The position numbers were made by a program, and so were the translations under genes. From positions 620,001 through 684,000 of the forward strand of contig JAQGDQ010002368.1 of assembly GCA_030141605.1 (NCBI GenBank): DNA of 64,000 bases, in the 5' to 3' direction. Source of the DNA: Tubiluchus corallicola. Lineage: Eukaryota > Priapulida > Priapulimorpha > Priapulimorphida > Tubiluchidae. Within the stretch, counting starts at the first letter, position 1. Every line of letters starts with the position of its first letter. The notes beneath the pieces are model-generated. The model worked only from the letters and a program-made list of their open reading frames with translations. It searched no databases and was not told the origin of the DNA. Shown piece by piece: positions 10,801-23,100 of the stretch.

Positions 10801-13800
10801 TCGTTTCCTCGAACTAAGACTAAAAACTGGTTAGATGCATCAGCCGGACCAGTAGCATATGATATAAGTGCAATGTCGTCATCTTTGGCCACAGTATCAC
10901 CAGTAAATGGGACATCAGTTTTCATCCACTAGAAAATTACATTTATAGTGATATTAGAGATAGCTGGCGATAGGCAATAATGCCCCACTAGTCTTTATTC
11001 ACGAGGTTATAGGTAAAATAATCGAATGCAGCATTTAAATTAAATTAATAAAACCATTACAGTCCATTTGTTCAGTCACAAAATAGATAACAGACTGTCA
11101 GTTCACTAGATTGTCAAAAAGATTCGAGATTTGTGTGATTGCATCTTAGTAAAACATTATTTGCCTTGAGATTTATGTGTAATCCCACAGTATAACATAG
11201 TAAGTGATGAGTGAGAAGCTAGCAACATTTGTTGAAAACCTATAGTCTTCATCTCTTTACCCTTCGGAACCATAGTGGACGACTATGACTAGGATAAAAT
11301 CATTTCAGCAGCCTCGGCTTACTTTATGTTCATCTGATTTTTTTACAGAAATGAGGCTTACCATGCATGTTGTCATGGCGTCCAAATCAGTAGTGATTAC
11401 ATTATTTAGTTTTATATAATCTTCTGTACCACGTTCCGGAAATACAACCATAGCCTCTTCTGTAGTGTTTGTACAAGTTGGGGTCAGACCTACAACAAAA
11501 TGCCTGTAATCTGATGATTCTGATTGCACTGAGGTGACATTGTGATTGATTCGGCATGCTCATGCCCAACTGAACAATAACGAAGAACACATTGGGACCA
11601 CTGGGACACTTAATTGCAAGCACATCACCTTAATATAATATGTCACATTCAGCTACAGTTTATCTTCTAGTTAGGTCCAGTGAGTAGCACGTTACCATAT
11701 GCTGTCAGACTTACGTGCTAGGACTGCCAACCCTGAGTCCCGTCCATCGATTAGATTTTTTGAATCCCGTCCGTCTCCATAGTCCATCTCCGTTTCCGTG
11801 CTAAGAATGGCTAACTAAAAGCTGTTCTTTTTAACTTCTAAATGAGTGTTCTTTCGAGGCAGATTTTTGTTTTTAGTCATAGTAGAGGTTCTGTGCTGAA
11901 GTGTGCGCAAATTAAAAGAAATTTCTAGAAAATTAACATTAAATGACATCTATTCCAAGGCTGTTGGACTCGTGGAACCCATTTCTGTAACTTTCATTTC
12001 AAGAATGACGACCGCTTTCAAAATGGCCGCCATTAGACTAGAAGAAAATCATGAAAGGTGCTTCTATAAATTTCTAGAGGCATTTTTTCTAAAAGTGGGC
12101 AACATAGCCAGTTTTAGCAAAAACCTGTTGCTGGCTTGAAAAACTAATGGAAAATGGTAAAAAATGCAAAAAATACAATGGCTGCAAAGTTTTTGCGCAC
12201 ACAATGTAAATCAAAACAAGTTCCCTGAAAATTGATATTATGAAGTGATGATGACATCTATTCCATTGAATTTGCAACCCGTTTCTGTTATTTTTGTTAC
12301 AGAAATGGTCACGGTTTTCAAAATGGCTGCCATACAAAAATAAATTGTGCCGATTAATTATATTACCTGTTTCACCTAAAGATTTATTATAAAAATATAA
12401 GGCAGGTTATTTTTATTAATTCGACATTGACTCTAAATACTGCTAGACTAATAACTAATATTTAGATGTGAGCAAAAAGGAAATTTTTGCATGCCGTGTA
12501 AAAGTTATAAAAATTTCGCGGAATGCTAGAATGTCAAGGTGATTAATTTTGGATAAAAAGTCTTCCAATATGGGCGCTATTTTCAAGATGGCCAACATGG
12601 TTCGCTGGCATATAAAGATTATATTACATAAAACTCAAACCCATCAAAGTGATCAATTTTGGATATGAGGCCAGACGAAAATCATTCAATATTGCCACGA
12701 TTTCAAAATTGCTAAGAAGATGGAAGGCTGTTGCCAATTTTTTAAAGCCGTATCTTAGCTACTAGAGCTTAAGTGTTTTAAGCTTTATTTATGGCTTGCT
12801 TGACCCCTGCATGACACCAAAGTCTTCTCATCTGTTCTAATGGTTAAGATATATAGCCTCTACATGCTAGCGAGCCATCGTGCTGGTCATCTTGAAAATG
12901 GCACCCATATTGAAGAATTTTTTATCCAAAATTAGTTACCTTGACATTCTAGCATTCTGCTAAATTTATAACCTTTACACGAAATGAACAATTTTGCTGG
13001 ACTATACGTCAAGCACGTCAGCGACAGCCATTATCTTTTTTGCTCATTTCTTATTATTAGTTATTAGTCTAACAGTATTTAGAGTCACAAGGTCGGCCGT
13101 TTTGTTTTTTACTTATTGGGCTGTTTGAATGGCTTTGTATTACTTTCATACTAGTAGCAGCTATCTAGATTCGAGAAGATCCAGTTGATTGGTTTTTGTT
13201 TATTTAATAAATCTATGATAAAACAGTTAATGTAATTGCATGATCGGCATTATTGCTTGGCAGCAATTTTGAAAACGGTAATTATCTTTGAAATGAAAAT
13301 GACAGAAATGAGTTCCTCGCGTCCAACTGGATCCTTGGAATAGCTGTCATGTTGCCTTCTTAATGTTAATTTTGTAAACATTTCTCTTAATTTACGTTGT
13401 TTGCGCAAAAACTTAGCGGCCATGTTGTTTTTTGCGTTTAGCCCTTTCCGCTAATTTTTCGAGATGGCAACAAGTTTTTCGGATTCAGTGTAGTTAAATT
13501 GATAAGACTGGCTATGTTGCCCATTTATAAAAAAGCGCCTCTAATGTTCCACTTTTCTGAAAGTGAGACTAGACTATATATGCTTTTCCTAGTTACCCTT
13601 TATATGTAAATCGCATTTAGAATTTATCCAAAATTTTACCACACTAGGCTTATTTGCGGTAAGTTTCATTTTAACGAAAATGTATAAAGCTGTAGCCCTT
13701 TAACTGCATGCAAGTCATTACACATGCAGAAAAACGTGTAACATGATAAAATGTTTAAGGACATCACAATAAGCACTGTAGATACACATTCGTGGAAATG

Positions 13801-15331
13801 TATAAGCATGTGGAAGTGTATAACATTTGTGTAATCCTTATGTATTACTAAGTATATTAAATTAAGTACACTATTAAAGGGAAACATTAATATTAAACAT
13901 ACTTTTGCATTTAATTTTAAATTCAACGAATTTAGCATAAAACCTTTCTTCTAAATTAAGTCTATTATACACGTACATCGACTAATGTTAAAAATATTCA
14001 CATATTACGTGTTACGTAATTCTATCTGCGTCAGCCTGATACACGTATAGATGTGTCTACTTAATCAGGTCTACTTACTTTGAAGATCTGTCACAGAAGA
14101 TTCCACGAAGCTTTTATACTGAGTTAGATCGCTTTGTATAGAATTATATCTCGGGAAAGTGAATCTTGTAGGATCATATCGATCGGTACCTATGCAGTTA
14201 ACATAATCAAAATGTAGCTTCAGTGAAACAATACTAAAAATTGATTGATGTTTTCAAGCTGAAAAACATAACAATATTTTATCAGTCTTCCTATGACTGC
14301 AGATAACCGCTGAAAAAGCAAAAAACTCGCAGTTACCCTGGTTTACAACTTTATATTACAAAAGATAGTAACCAGAATCCGGAAGAGCCAATGGCTAGTT
14401 CGATATTACTGTTACTGAAGTAGCGTTACTATGGCTTCACACTTGGTCTGTAATCTAAAAGGGAGGCTTGCTCTAAATAAATAATACGCTAATACTTCAT
14501 GATATCAACTATCGATTATTTAAATTCATGTAATTCATGTTGTCAACAAATGAAATCGTTTATCTGCTTCTTCATGGTAATCAACACTTAAGTATATCTG
14601 TTAATATTCAAGTATTTAAGCTTGTAAAGAAATTTATATTTCTAACTAAGCTCTAATAGTTACTGTACTAGTTTACATTGATTACATAGTAACATTAATG
14701 TCTTTCTCAACATTATTCTATGTATATATTTATGCTAGTAGTCATACTGTAATGCTTCTACTGTTTGTCTATTACCTGCACTCTACTAAGTGTCACATTT
14801 CATTGGTGAGAACATTTAGCAGTTGTTAAAAACTGTCTGTTCAAGCCATATTGCAATATTTCTTATTCAACAAAATATGTTTAAACTGTAAATGTAAAAA
14901 TTTACAGTGTGTAAATGTAAAAACTTTAAATGGCAGTAACCGCCGAAAGCCAATTATCGAAATTGAAAGTATTAGCAAATACAACCGGGCCTATTCTGTT
15001 CTACTATGTACTATACCATGTGTGGATGTAAAAATTTGCACACTGAATTTTGCTAAAGCATTTTCTGTTTATTTTATTTTCGTTTTCCAGTTTTCGTGTT
15101 TCACGTGAATGAATTTTACTGTAAATCATGTATCTCTGTGTCTCCTTCCCATTTGTTTGGTTGTTTAATTTATACCAATCGTTTATTTATTTTTGATTCA
15201 GGAAAAAACTAAATGACTTGATTTCGTCAATACTTACGTCGTGTATGAATCTTTACGGATGGATGTGCGCTTGATTCGGCAATAAAGGTCATTAAAATAA
15301 CTGCTGCAGTATTCAAAATTGTACAGCTGAA
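7535..15331 (-). CDS. Pentraxin-like secreted protein, copy A (start ATG replaced by TTG)
   Basis: Coding exons on the minus strand, 5' to 3': 15331-15238 (signal peptide), 14189-14079, 11489-11362, 10928-10771, 9619-9513, 8982-8812 and 7833-7535. Each has AG/GT borders and the phases agree. Read through, the product has a hydrophobic leader ending AESSAHPSV, a basic linker, a pentraxin/LamG-type domain (LTPTCTN, then TTCMWMKTDVPFTG, then NEWHYVCIGWSMDG, then SGGCLIFGQDQDDVESGF) and an unusual C-terminal exon. GQDQD followed by QSFRG is the calcium-binding end of pentraxins, soluble pattern-recognition lectins. The HxCx[ST]W signature is altered to YVCIGW. The ATG used in copy C is TTG here (15316-15314); the next in-frame Met cuts most of the leader. 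The copy may be a recent pseudogene or may use another start. Confidence 0.75.
8812..8982 (-). CDS. Copy A exon with pentraxin calcium-loop core
   Basis: Reads GADSIQSGGCLIFGQDQD, then ESGFEERQSFRGCVTDITIF, the strand-turn-strand typical of pentraxin C-terminal halves. The exon starts after CGATAG and ends ATAG|gtaaat. Both ends are phase 1, joining the last exon as EAMSTSC. The counterpart in copy C is 40949-41119, with Gly-to-Asp and Asp-to-Asn differences. Confidence 0.85.
9932..10416. mobile_element. Small element(s) with AGTGTTRTTCCG inverted ends
   Basis: AGTGTTGTTCCGA at 9932 has its reverse complement CGGAACAACACT ending at 10092. A second such end, CGGAATAACACT, ends at 10416. The interior is rich in CGGTTTCGG/GGTATCGGTT motifs. 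This looks like one or two nested non-autonomous DNA transposons in an intron of copy A, with the same arrangement in copy C (42079-42572). No clear target-site duplication was found. Confidence 0.55.
12060..13565. mobile_element. About 1.5 kb palindromic foldback element
   Basis: The arms at about 12060-12700 and 12880-13565 are reverse complements over most of their length. For example the motif at 12430-12460 (CTAAATACTGCTAGACTAAT) pairs with 13060-13085, and GGGCAACATAGCCAG at 12097 pairs with CTGGCTATGTTGCCC at 13508. Repeated AAAATGGCNGCCAT-type blocks occur throughout, and the left side also has a direct repeat of the arm segment (11905-12030). No transposase ORF is seen. It sits in an intron of copy A and recurs in copy C at about 44285-45765. 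Confidence 0.75.
14928..15101. other. About 174-bp insertion/deletion between copies A and C
   Basis: Between AAAACTTT and ACGTGAATG, copy A holds about 174 bases that are absent at the matching point near 47090 in copy C. No terminal repeats were recognised. Confidence 0.6.
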
Positions 15332-15425
15332 CTACATAAAAATAGATGCGCAAAATTGTATATTAGCTAAATGACAGATTATAAACGTGCTGTCACGAAA
15401 AAAGAACAGTGGCATATTAGCTCAC

Positions 15426-15445
15426 CTAAAACAGATTGCATAAAG
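15426..15445 (-). other. Candidate 5' UTR exon end of copy A
   Basis: On the minus strand the stretch ATGCAATCTGTTTTAG is followed by GTGAGC, a good donor, upstream of the signal-peptide exon, whose acceptor is TTTTATGTAG. It is conserved at 47415-47430 in copy C. The reading phase that would match exon 2 ends in TAG, so this exon is read as non-coding with a possible upstream ORF. The 5' limit is unknown. Confidence 0.4.
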
Positions 15446-15639
15446 AGGTAGTTGAATAAAAACATGTACAATAGTATACATCAATGGTAGACTGAAATTT
15501 TGTTCTAAAACTAAAACTAACCGAAAGAAAAAAATCGTCAAGGTCCAGTTTCAGAAGCAATGCGCTATGCTCGAGCTCAATTCAAATATTCTCCCCGAGC
15601 ATGTAAGAGGCTATTGTTGCTGACCGGATAGCCTACAGA

Positions 15640-17030
15640 TGTATGCACTGTAATTCATATCAATTTGGGCATCCATTAAAAAGGAGTCGAATTCTAAGCA
15701 ACTCTCCTCTCGTCCCGCATTGGGCAAACCACTGGCGAAAAGCAAATATGTGATATGTGGAAGAACCACTACCAGGCACTTCTTAATTCTGTTGACAATT
15801 ACGATCTACCAATTAGGCTAAAGGAATCTCTGACTACCACCCTAAACAATGCTCCTGCAATCACTGTAAGAGAGGTTCAGGATGCCATGTCTAGCCTGTC
15901 TCACCACAAAAGTCCAGGCCCTGATCGGCTCCAAGCGGAATATTATACATACGCAACTGGGCTTCTACCCATATTGCTAGCTTTAATTTATATATCTTGC
16001 ATTGCTCATAGTTTTCCAAATGCACTCATGCTCTAAGTACTTGTGGCTCTTGTTAAAAACAACAACAATGATATCACGGACGTAAACAATTTCAGGCCCA
16101 TAGCTCTATCACCCATCAGTAATAAAATTCTTGAATATGTGTTACTCTATCAATATAAACATTGTATTCATGCTACACCAAACCAGTTTGGCTTCGTAGA
16201 CAAGTTGGGAACCGAATTCTGTATCAAAGTTTTAAAGAAATCATTGATTACTATATTTCCAGGCAAAGCACTGTGCACATTATTTTTATTGATGCGTCAA
16301 AAGCGCATGACCGTGTTAATTATTTCAAATTATTTTTTGAACTGTTAACCACCGAAAGGCCCAAAGTTATTATTCGTCTTTTACTTTTTTATTATACAAA
16401 ACAAAGTGTGTTAATTAGGTGGGGACGATACCAATCTAGTATATTTAACATTGGTAACAGTGTTCGTCAGAGAGGTATTATGTCTCCTATGTTATTTAAC
16501 TTTTTGTTTAACTCTGTTATTTAACCGTCAGAGGGTTAGCTCTTCACAGTATGGTTGTCACATTGCTCATCTATTTACGAATCATCTGATGTATGCAGTT
16601 GATGTCTGCTTATTAGCCACAACCACAACTGCACCTCAAAAACTCATTGATATACACATTTATTATGCTAAACAGCATAACATTATTATTAATGTCGAGA
16701 AGACTAAATTGGTCTCGACAAAGTCACCTGTTCATCTGTTTTTAAAAAAGTGGCGAATGGCTCCTGAGAAGGAACTTTGATAAAGCCCTCAAAACAGGAG
16801 AAATGCTTAGGGCATATAGTTTCTGATAATAATGCAAATGATCTTGACATTATTAAACAAAGAACAATTTATTATTCTAGGGCCAACCAATTAATTAGAC
16901 GTTTTGGCAATTGCTCACTTGCTGTCAAGAAGTATCTTTTTAATTCTACTGCTTCATGGCGCCATTACAATTTATACAGTCAGAGGAAATTAAAAGTGCC
17001 TACGTTAAATTTGTTTCACTTGTGAAATCA
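15640..17030 (+). mobile_element. Non-LTR (LINE) reverse transcriptase, decayed
   Basis: Broken frames on the + strand keep the order of a LINE reverse transcriptase: SLSHHKSPGPDRLQAEYY, then DVNNFRPIALSPISNKILEY, then FIDASKAHDRVN, then VRQRGIMSPMLFNFL, then MYAVDVCLLATT, then KCLGHIVSDN. The catalytic YADD box reads YAVD, one catalytic Asp lost, and frames switch at about 16036, 16300, 16520 and 16780, so it is inactive. Only its 5' part (to about 16025) is carried in the C duplicate. The style resembles CR1/jockey-like elements. Confidence 0.8.
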
Positions 17031-18236
17031 GTTAATTAAACCTAATCAGAAAGACGGTCAGAAGAATATCGCAAACGCAGATCCAGGGCTTCAGCGTTTT
17101 TTTCTGTGCAAACCAGCATCCTACACACAAAGGCAGAGCTTTTCAAATCTCGGTGATTTATCAAACCAATTTACTTGATGCACACGCATACACAGCAGTT
17201 CTCACAGTTTTGAAACACAAACTTTGAGAACGTAAGCTCTACTTGTAGTGGCTTCAAGGACGTCTGCCGCACTTGCGCTTTTAGCTAGCTAGTATAGTAG
17301 AATTAGTATTCCAACTTTGTTTTTTAAACACTTTTAACTGCAGTTTGTTTTCAGCAAACTAAAAGCAAATTACACATCAATAATGTTTGCGTTGTTCCAA
17401 TATATTTGAACTGGAGGAATAATTCTTTCGACCTACCTTTAAACTGGTTTTAAACTCAAAAAATACAAACACCATTATTGATTTATTGCTTGGTATTTAT
17501 TTTGCTGACAGAACTCTAGAATAGCCTCTATATCAGACTCACAGGTCAACACTGATAGTGTATTAGGGTACAAACTTCGTTCTAGGCATTGGCTAATATG
17601 CAGGAAAATAAATGCAAATCGGTTGATAAGAATCTTTGAAAATTACTGAAAAGAAAGATTACAATTGATAATTGTAAGATATTCCCTGTTGGTGCTAACA
17701 GTAGAGCCTTTTGCAGGTTAGTAGGTATACGTCCCTTTTTAAGATTTAGGTTGGCTATTATTTATTTGTTATTGTATTCAAGACCGTGAAAACAAAAAAT
17801 ACGGAACTAAGTGAGTATTATCCAATGTTCACTTCCTTATTAAATTTACGCAGATGAAGTATAGAGTAAGCGGTATATAATAAGGCATCTCAAACATAGA
17901 AACAGGGTATAGGTATATCTCTTACAGAACACCCCTTTCCCACACACAGGGTCTGTGTTTTTATTGTAAAACTCTGCAGCACAGAGCTACTTTTAATGCA
18001 TTTTTGCTGCTAAACAGAATGATCTATCGATGTCTTAAAGCAGTACATGTACTGTATTTGCTTACAATCTGGTCGTAATTAGAATGGCCTAAATTGTTCT
18101 GACTGAAATTCGATAAAGTCTTAAAATTTTATGACAAGCTGTGAGAAATTTCCTCAACTTAACATTTCTCTATCTAATGAATAGGTCGGTGAGGTCAATT
18201 GTTGAAACACAGCAAGTCGACAGTGTGGCTGTAAAC
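17031..18236. other. No gene seen
   Basis: AT-rich DNA past the LINE fragment. I see no splice-bounded coding exon, RNA gene or strong repeat. Confidence 0.4.
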
Positions 18237-19215
18237 AGGTATAAGAAAAAGTGGCGCAGATAAAAATGGCACATGAAAAAATGCCATAAATGGAAAAATA
18301 GAAAAATGTGTCATATGTTATTTTGATGCATTTGATTTCTGTAATAAAACCAGAAGGCGCTTTCAGTAGGAATCTTTACGCCAAAGCCTGTTCTATGCCA
18401 AAACCGAATAACCCTAAACTTGTTCTCTAATTTTTTTTTGATTAAAAAACTTAAAACAAAGATGAACAAGCAAACATACAAAAATGTATCTGTATTGGTA
18501 TTATATAGACTAGCAAAAATTTGGCGAAGTTAATAGATTGACATACATACGTACTTAGATGGCAAGTCAGCTTATAAGACTATACACATCGAAAAATCTA
18601 GACCTAGATCTAGATTTAAATCTAGCAAGTGAGAATGTCTCTCGGAACTTGGAACTAACTAAATCTAGCTGAGACCTACACGAAGTGCTTCACGAATGTT
18701 TTTTGTAACTGGTGTTAGGATCGAGTTTTGCGAAAACAATCTAGATCTAGATTTAGCAAGCGAGTATTTCTCTAAATAGAACCTAGACCTAACTGATATT
18801 TGTGTGTCCTAGCGGAGATAATAAAAAAGAAGTATTAAACACTCCATCTGAGACCTCCACGAAGTGCTTCACAAATGCTTTTTGTAGATGGTGTTACGAT
18901 CGACTTTTGCCAAAAAAGTGCCCATTTTGGCATCCTATACAAAGTTTCGTGTAAATTTCTTTACTTAGTTTTTGCGTAATACTATGTTTAGTGTTTAGGC
19001 TTACTATGACCGACAAAAAACTACCAAACAACCCCCACGGTGTTGAAGCATAACTTCCTTGGCAGAGGTAAAAATAAGTAAAATAATAATCCTTTTCAGT
19101 AACCCTAACCCTAAACTCATATTTTACTAAAAGTGTCATTTTCTTTGTGCCATATATTTACCATGCTGTTTTTACTGTGCTATTTTTCATAGGACATTTT
19201 TACCTACATTCAGTT
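18237..19215. mobile_element. Dispersed repeat with AAAATGGCAC-rich inverted ends, copy 1
   Basis: Starts with GGTATAAGAAAAAGTGGCGC and spaced AAAATGGCAC/ATGCC motifs, and ends with the inverse set (GTGCCATATATTTACC ... TTTTTACCTACATTCAG). Internal landmarks shared with copies at 31.3 and 62.7 kb are TGTTATTTTGATGCAT, GCCAAAGC, and TCTGAGACCTCCACGAAGTG near 18840. That last motif, also at 18663, is the monomer from which the 47-bp satellite at 63.2 kb appears to derive. No transposase; non-autonomous DNA transposon-like. Confidence 0.65.
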
Positions 19216-19813
19216 GGCATAATTAACCTGTAACTACATTTTTTGTTGCCTGTCGTTGGACGAAAGCCTCTAATGTGAAAAGAATTGGTTGTCTTTTAAT
19301 ATTTTTGAAATTCACCACATTAAGCACTTTTCCCTTCATTTCTTAAAATCTTCAGAGACTGTTATGAATCCTTGCTGACGCTTCGCGTATACAGTGGCCC
19401 AACGTGGCGTTTTTATCCTACTATTGTTACTGTTTACAATTTAAATGTATTTTAACTGGTATTCTGGAGCAGTTTGATAAGACGCAATATGAAGTATGAA
19501 GCTCGACATCTTCTAGTGTTGCGACCTGTTGAAACATCATAGCTCGCTTGTTATCTCTAAATTCTACACATTTTCTGAAGATGCTAAATGACTGTGTAGT
19601 TATAACACCTTTATTTGTACTAGAATTTAAAATACATGGTACACGAGCAAAAATGAAAATGCAAAAGTCAGACTCTGTAAATTTTTATTTACTGAAATTC
19701 ATACGACCTCTATCCTTCCAGAACTTTGGATAAAAATGTACAAGTGTTTTTTAAATGAGTACCTAACAGCCATAAAAAAATCAATTGACAATGTTACTAT
19801 AGGCATCTCCATT
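19216..19813. other. 3' flank of copy B, no gene seen
   Basis: Part of it (from about 19520) is shared in inverse orientation with 52168-52413 downstream of fragment D. No coding content is supported. Confidence 0.4.
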
Positions 19814-20103
19814 TTAATTATAATGTCTAGACCTAGGTCTAGACGTACTAAGGCCCCTCCCAATTTGTCTAAGTTCGTCAGAAATTCTGTAAATTAGCGA
19901 AGCTGTTTTCTTGGCAATGCCAGTGATGAAGTCAAAGAGTATTTCTAACTCCTTTTCTCTCAGAGCGCATACTCTTTCCATTTCAATTGGTCCAGGGCAC
20001 GTAGATTGACCTTTCATCAAACCACCAATAAGCTGCATAACTGGGTCTTCCCAATTAAAGATGTATGAGTCATCATTATTTAAACAGGACTCCGTCATCG
20101 AAT
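19814..20103 (-). CDS. Copy B last exon: Cys/helix C-terminal domain
   Basis: Opens after TTTTTTCAG and reads MTESCLNNDDSYIFNWED, then STCPGPIEMERVCALREK, then an amphipathic helix with KKTASLIYRISDEL and a basic tail SRPRSRHYN. It is homologous to the copy A/C last exon and, at very high identity, to 51617-51906. Confidence 0.75.
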
Positions 20104-23100
20104 CTGAAAAAATGTTTTAATCTTATTAAACTGCTATTATGTTCAATTCTAAATCAATTTCGTGACACATGACAGATGCGAATATACTGGAGCAGTTCAA
20201 GCGCGAAGAAATGAATACTTATTTAGTAAGAACTGTGATTACAATATTATATAGTTTAGAAGTTTATGGAACGTTCGTCTTTAGCTGGTCAGAAATTCAC
20301 TTGAGGATGATTTCATTAAGTTGAAAATAGAACTTGCATCACTGAAACTCAACAAATAAAGGCTTAAGGTGCAGTCATAACCGCCCAGATGCAATTTTCT
20401 TAACGATACTCATCCGTTTGGTAAACTGGTTCAGTAGTGCTGAACTTTCGTAACTAAGCACACCGGTACCCATGTCTAAATTATATACATTATCGTGACG
20501 CAATTACAATGATAATAACTTATTAAACTTTCAAGCAATTTAAGCGGTGTTACTTAGTTACTACTTTAATCAGTATGATAATTTCACAAAAAACATTTAG
20601 GCCTATTATCTTTATTCGTACGTAGCACTCTAAGTTGGAAAAAATTGAATCCAGATCTGATGCCGTAATATTTCTTCAGACATTTCTTAATCCATCAGGT
20701 ACTTTATCAAACATAAAAACATTTTCAAATGGCCCCTTTAACCCTGACCTATTCATTTGTTTGTGACTTTGCCACGAGCATATTACTTTGTTTTAGGGAC
20801 CTTTGTGAAGGGTAATGACAGGGAGAAAATCCAGTGCCGGATTAACCATTAGGCAAACATAGCACACGCCTTAAGGCCAGCCAAAAATCCAGGCCACAAA
20901 AAAATATGGAAAACATTCATAAGTTTTCAGGTGATGATAAAAAATGCTTTCCTTTATTTTTACACGTAAATAAATGTTTTGTATTTTTTACTGTGACCTT
21001 TGCAATAACGAATGAATGAGACACCATTGAGACAGGAACGTTTGTCGAAAATTTTAACTTAACATGGTTGATGAATAACACCGTATTTTTTGTTAACCAT
21101 GTGATAATTCTGTTTGCTTTTTTGAGGTAAAAGCTCTGCTATTTTGTTTTTCTTTAAGAAATTAATCTATCGTGTGTTTCTTTTAGAGGAATACCTGCTA
21201 CAGTTTACATTTCGCGTCTTCTTGTGTAAAGCATCTCTGGTCCTAATACATCTCATGATGATAGGGGCCACTGTAGTTGTCCAAGATATTTTCTCTGCAC
21301 CTGGTCCTTTTAATCTTGCTGCTTAAGTTTTGAGGGTGGAGTATAAGCTGTATGTGGAAGATTTTGCAGACTGGTTGAGCTTTCAAGCTATTCCGCTGAC
21401 TACTGATCTCAAAAACTCCTGGCTTCTGAATTGGATGGAGTTAGATGTTACAAGGATTCTGCGAGGTTTAAAACTTGTTATTCAAGATTCTGCAGGCAGT
21501 CAACTAGATAGCTATGAATGTGCGAAAGCGCCACTTTGCAACAGTATTTTGCTGCCCCTGCTAACTCAGTGTATGAATGTTATGCCTTTCGAGCAGGATC
21601 CTAATGAATGCATTGACAATCATTAGGCTAAAATCTGAAAATCTTGGCTAAAAATTATAATTTTACTGACAGCTCCTATGAAACCAATGACAACCAAATG
21701 GTGCATGACCAAATGATAATAGGGTTAAAGGTCGTTCACATCAGGAGAAAATTACTGTCTGAAAAGAAACTCACTTTTTCCATTGTCATCGATATTGACG
21801 AGCCAGTGAGTCTTCTGCTAGGCTGCTGAAATGAGTGAAGCTCAGCAACAATCTGAAGAATTTCCTTTTTTGTTGGCCATGAAACTGTAGCAATACACTT
21901 AAGAAATCCAAGTATTGGTCCTGACAGGAAATGAGGTATATCGTAAAACATTGAAAAAGTCCAAGAAAGCCAAGGGCGAACTAAGCATATGGGCACATGT
22001 ACCAATAGTAATTACTATAAAAAATATTGGTTGTTCTAAATTTTTGCGCAATAAATTTTCATTTTCTAAGTTTAACTTATTTTCCTTTCGTCGGTGAGCG
22101 CAAAATATCTGTATTTTCAGGTCACTTATCAAAATGGGCATTAGGGCCAGCAGAGCCTTAATCTGGCACTGAGAAAATCCCCAAGCAGCGATGAAAGCCA
22201 AGCTGCCCATTGACCACTAAGCCCCCGACTAACTAGAAACAGCAGTCAGAATAAAAAATTAAGTACATTGTAAAAGAACTGTCAGTCAGTGTTGTCTGCT
22301 TAATAAATCTCATTACTTATAGCCTATTGCTACAATGATACCCGTCACCATTCCTCGAAAACTTTGACTTGCTGTGAAACCAGTGCCCCCATCAGTCTGA
22401 TCCTGTCCAAATATTAAGTATCCACCCGATTGTATTGGCCCAGGATTAGAACCGTAATTACCAGCTTGAAATTAAACAAAAGTAAATTTAACATCAAACG
22501 CGTCTTTCATTAAGTTATTACAAAAAATGACGTGAAATTAAGAGGTTTTGAAAGCGAAGATCGCGTTGTTTTATGTTGCTCTAAGGCGAGTATCAGCCTG
22601 TATTTGTCACATGCTAAATTTTTCATCGATTCTAGTTAATTCACCAAGTAGCATACCATTAACTGTATTACGTTAACAGCTATAGATTCAAGGATACATA
22701 ATTGATTTGTAAAGGATTTTAAGGAAGATTCATTGCATTATGTGGTGTTTCTACCAAAAGGTTGTACTAATATTGCACTTTTGTGTGATCTTGTATATTT
22801 TATTATGCTATTCTCTACAGTTAATGTCATTTAATTGGAGGGGGGGCAAATATAATTTTATTCAGTTTTTAACTGCAAGTTTGCATGCAAATAATCCTTT
22901 CTATCTATCTGTCTACCCTTATGAGGCGGTAAATTAATGTGCATTGTCATGCGAAATGATAATTCGTCCAAATCAGCAATTCCGCAAATTCGGCATATAG
23001 CTCAAGATTAATCATTAAATCTTGTCCTGGTCATATTGCAGTTTTTGTTATTGCAATATATATATCACTATAACGAAATATACATTCAGTAATACATATA

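Larger units (their letters stand above)
6140..16025. repeat. Segmental duplication, copy A (about 9.9 kb)
   Basis: This whole block recurs in the same orientation at about 38388-48054 with small indels and scattered substitutions. It holds the complete pentraxin-like copy A, a long palindrome, a small TIR element and the 5' part of a LINE reverse transcriptase. Similarity starts inside a foldback and ends inside the LINE. Confidence 0.9.

Noticed and set aside
20824-20831. Chance origin of the 8-bp direct repeat flanking the hAT-like element
   Set aside because: The same perfect 8-bp repeat abuts matching inverted CAGTG termini in both duplicates, so chance is unlikely and the TSD reading is kept.
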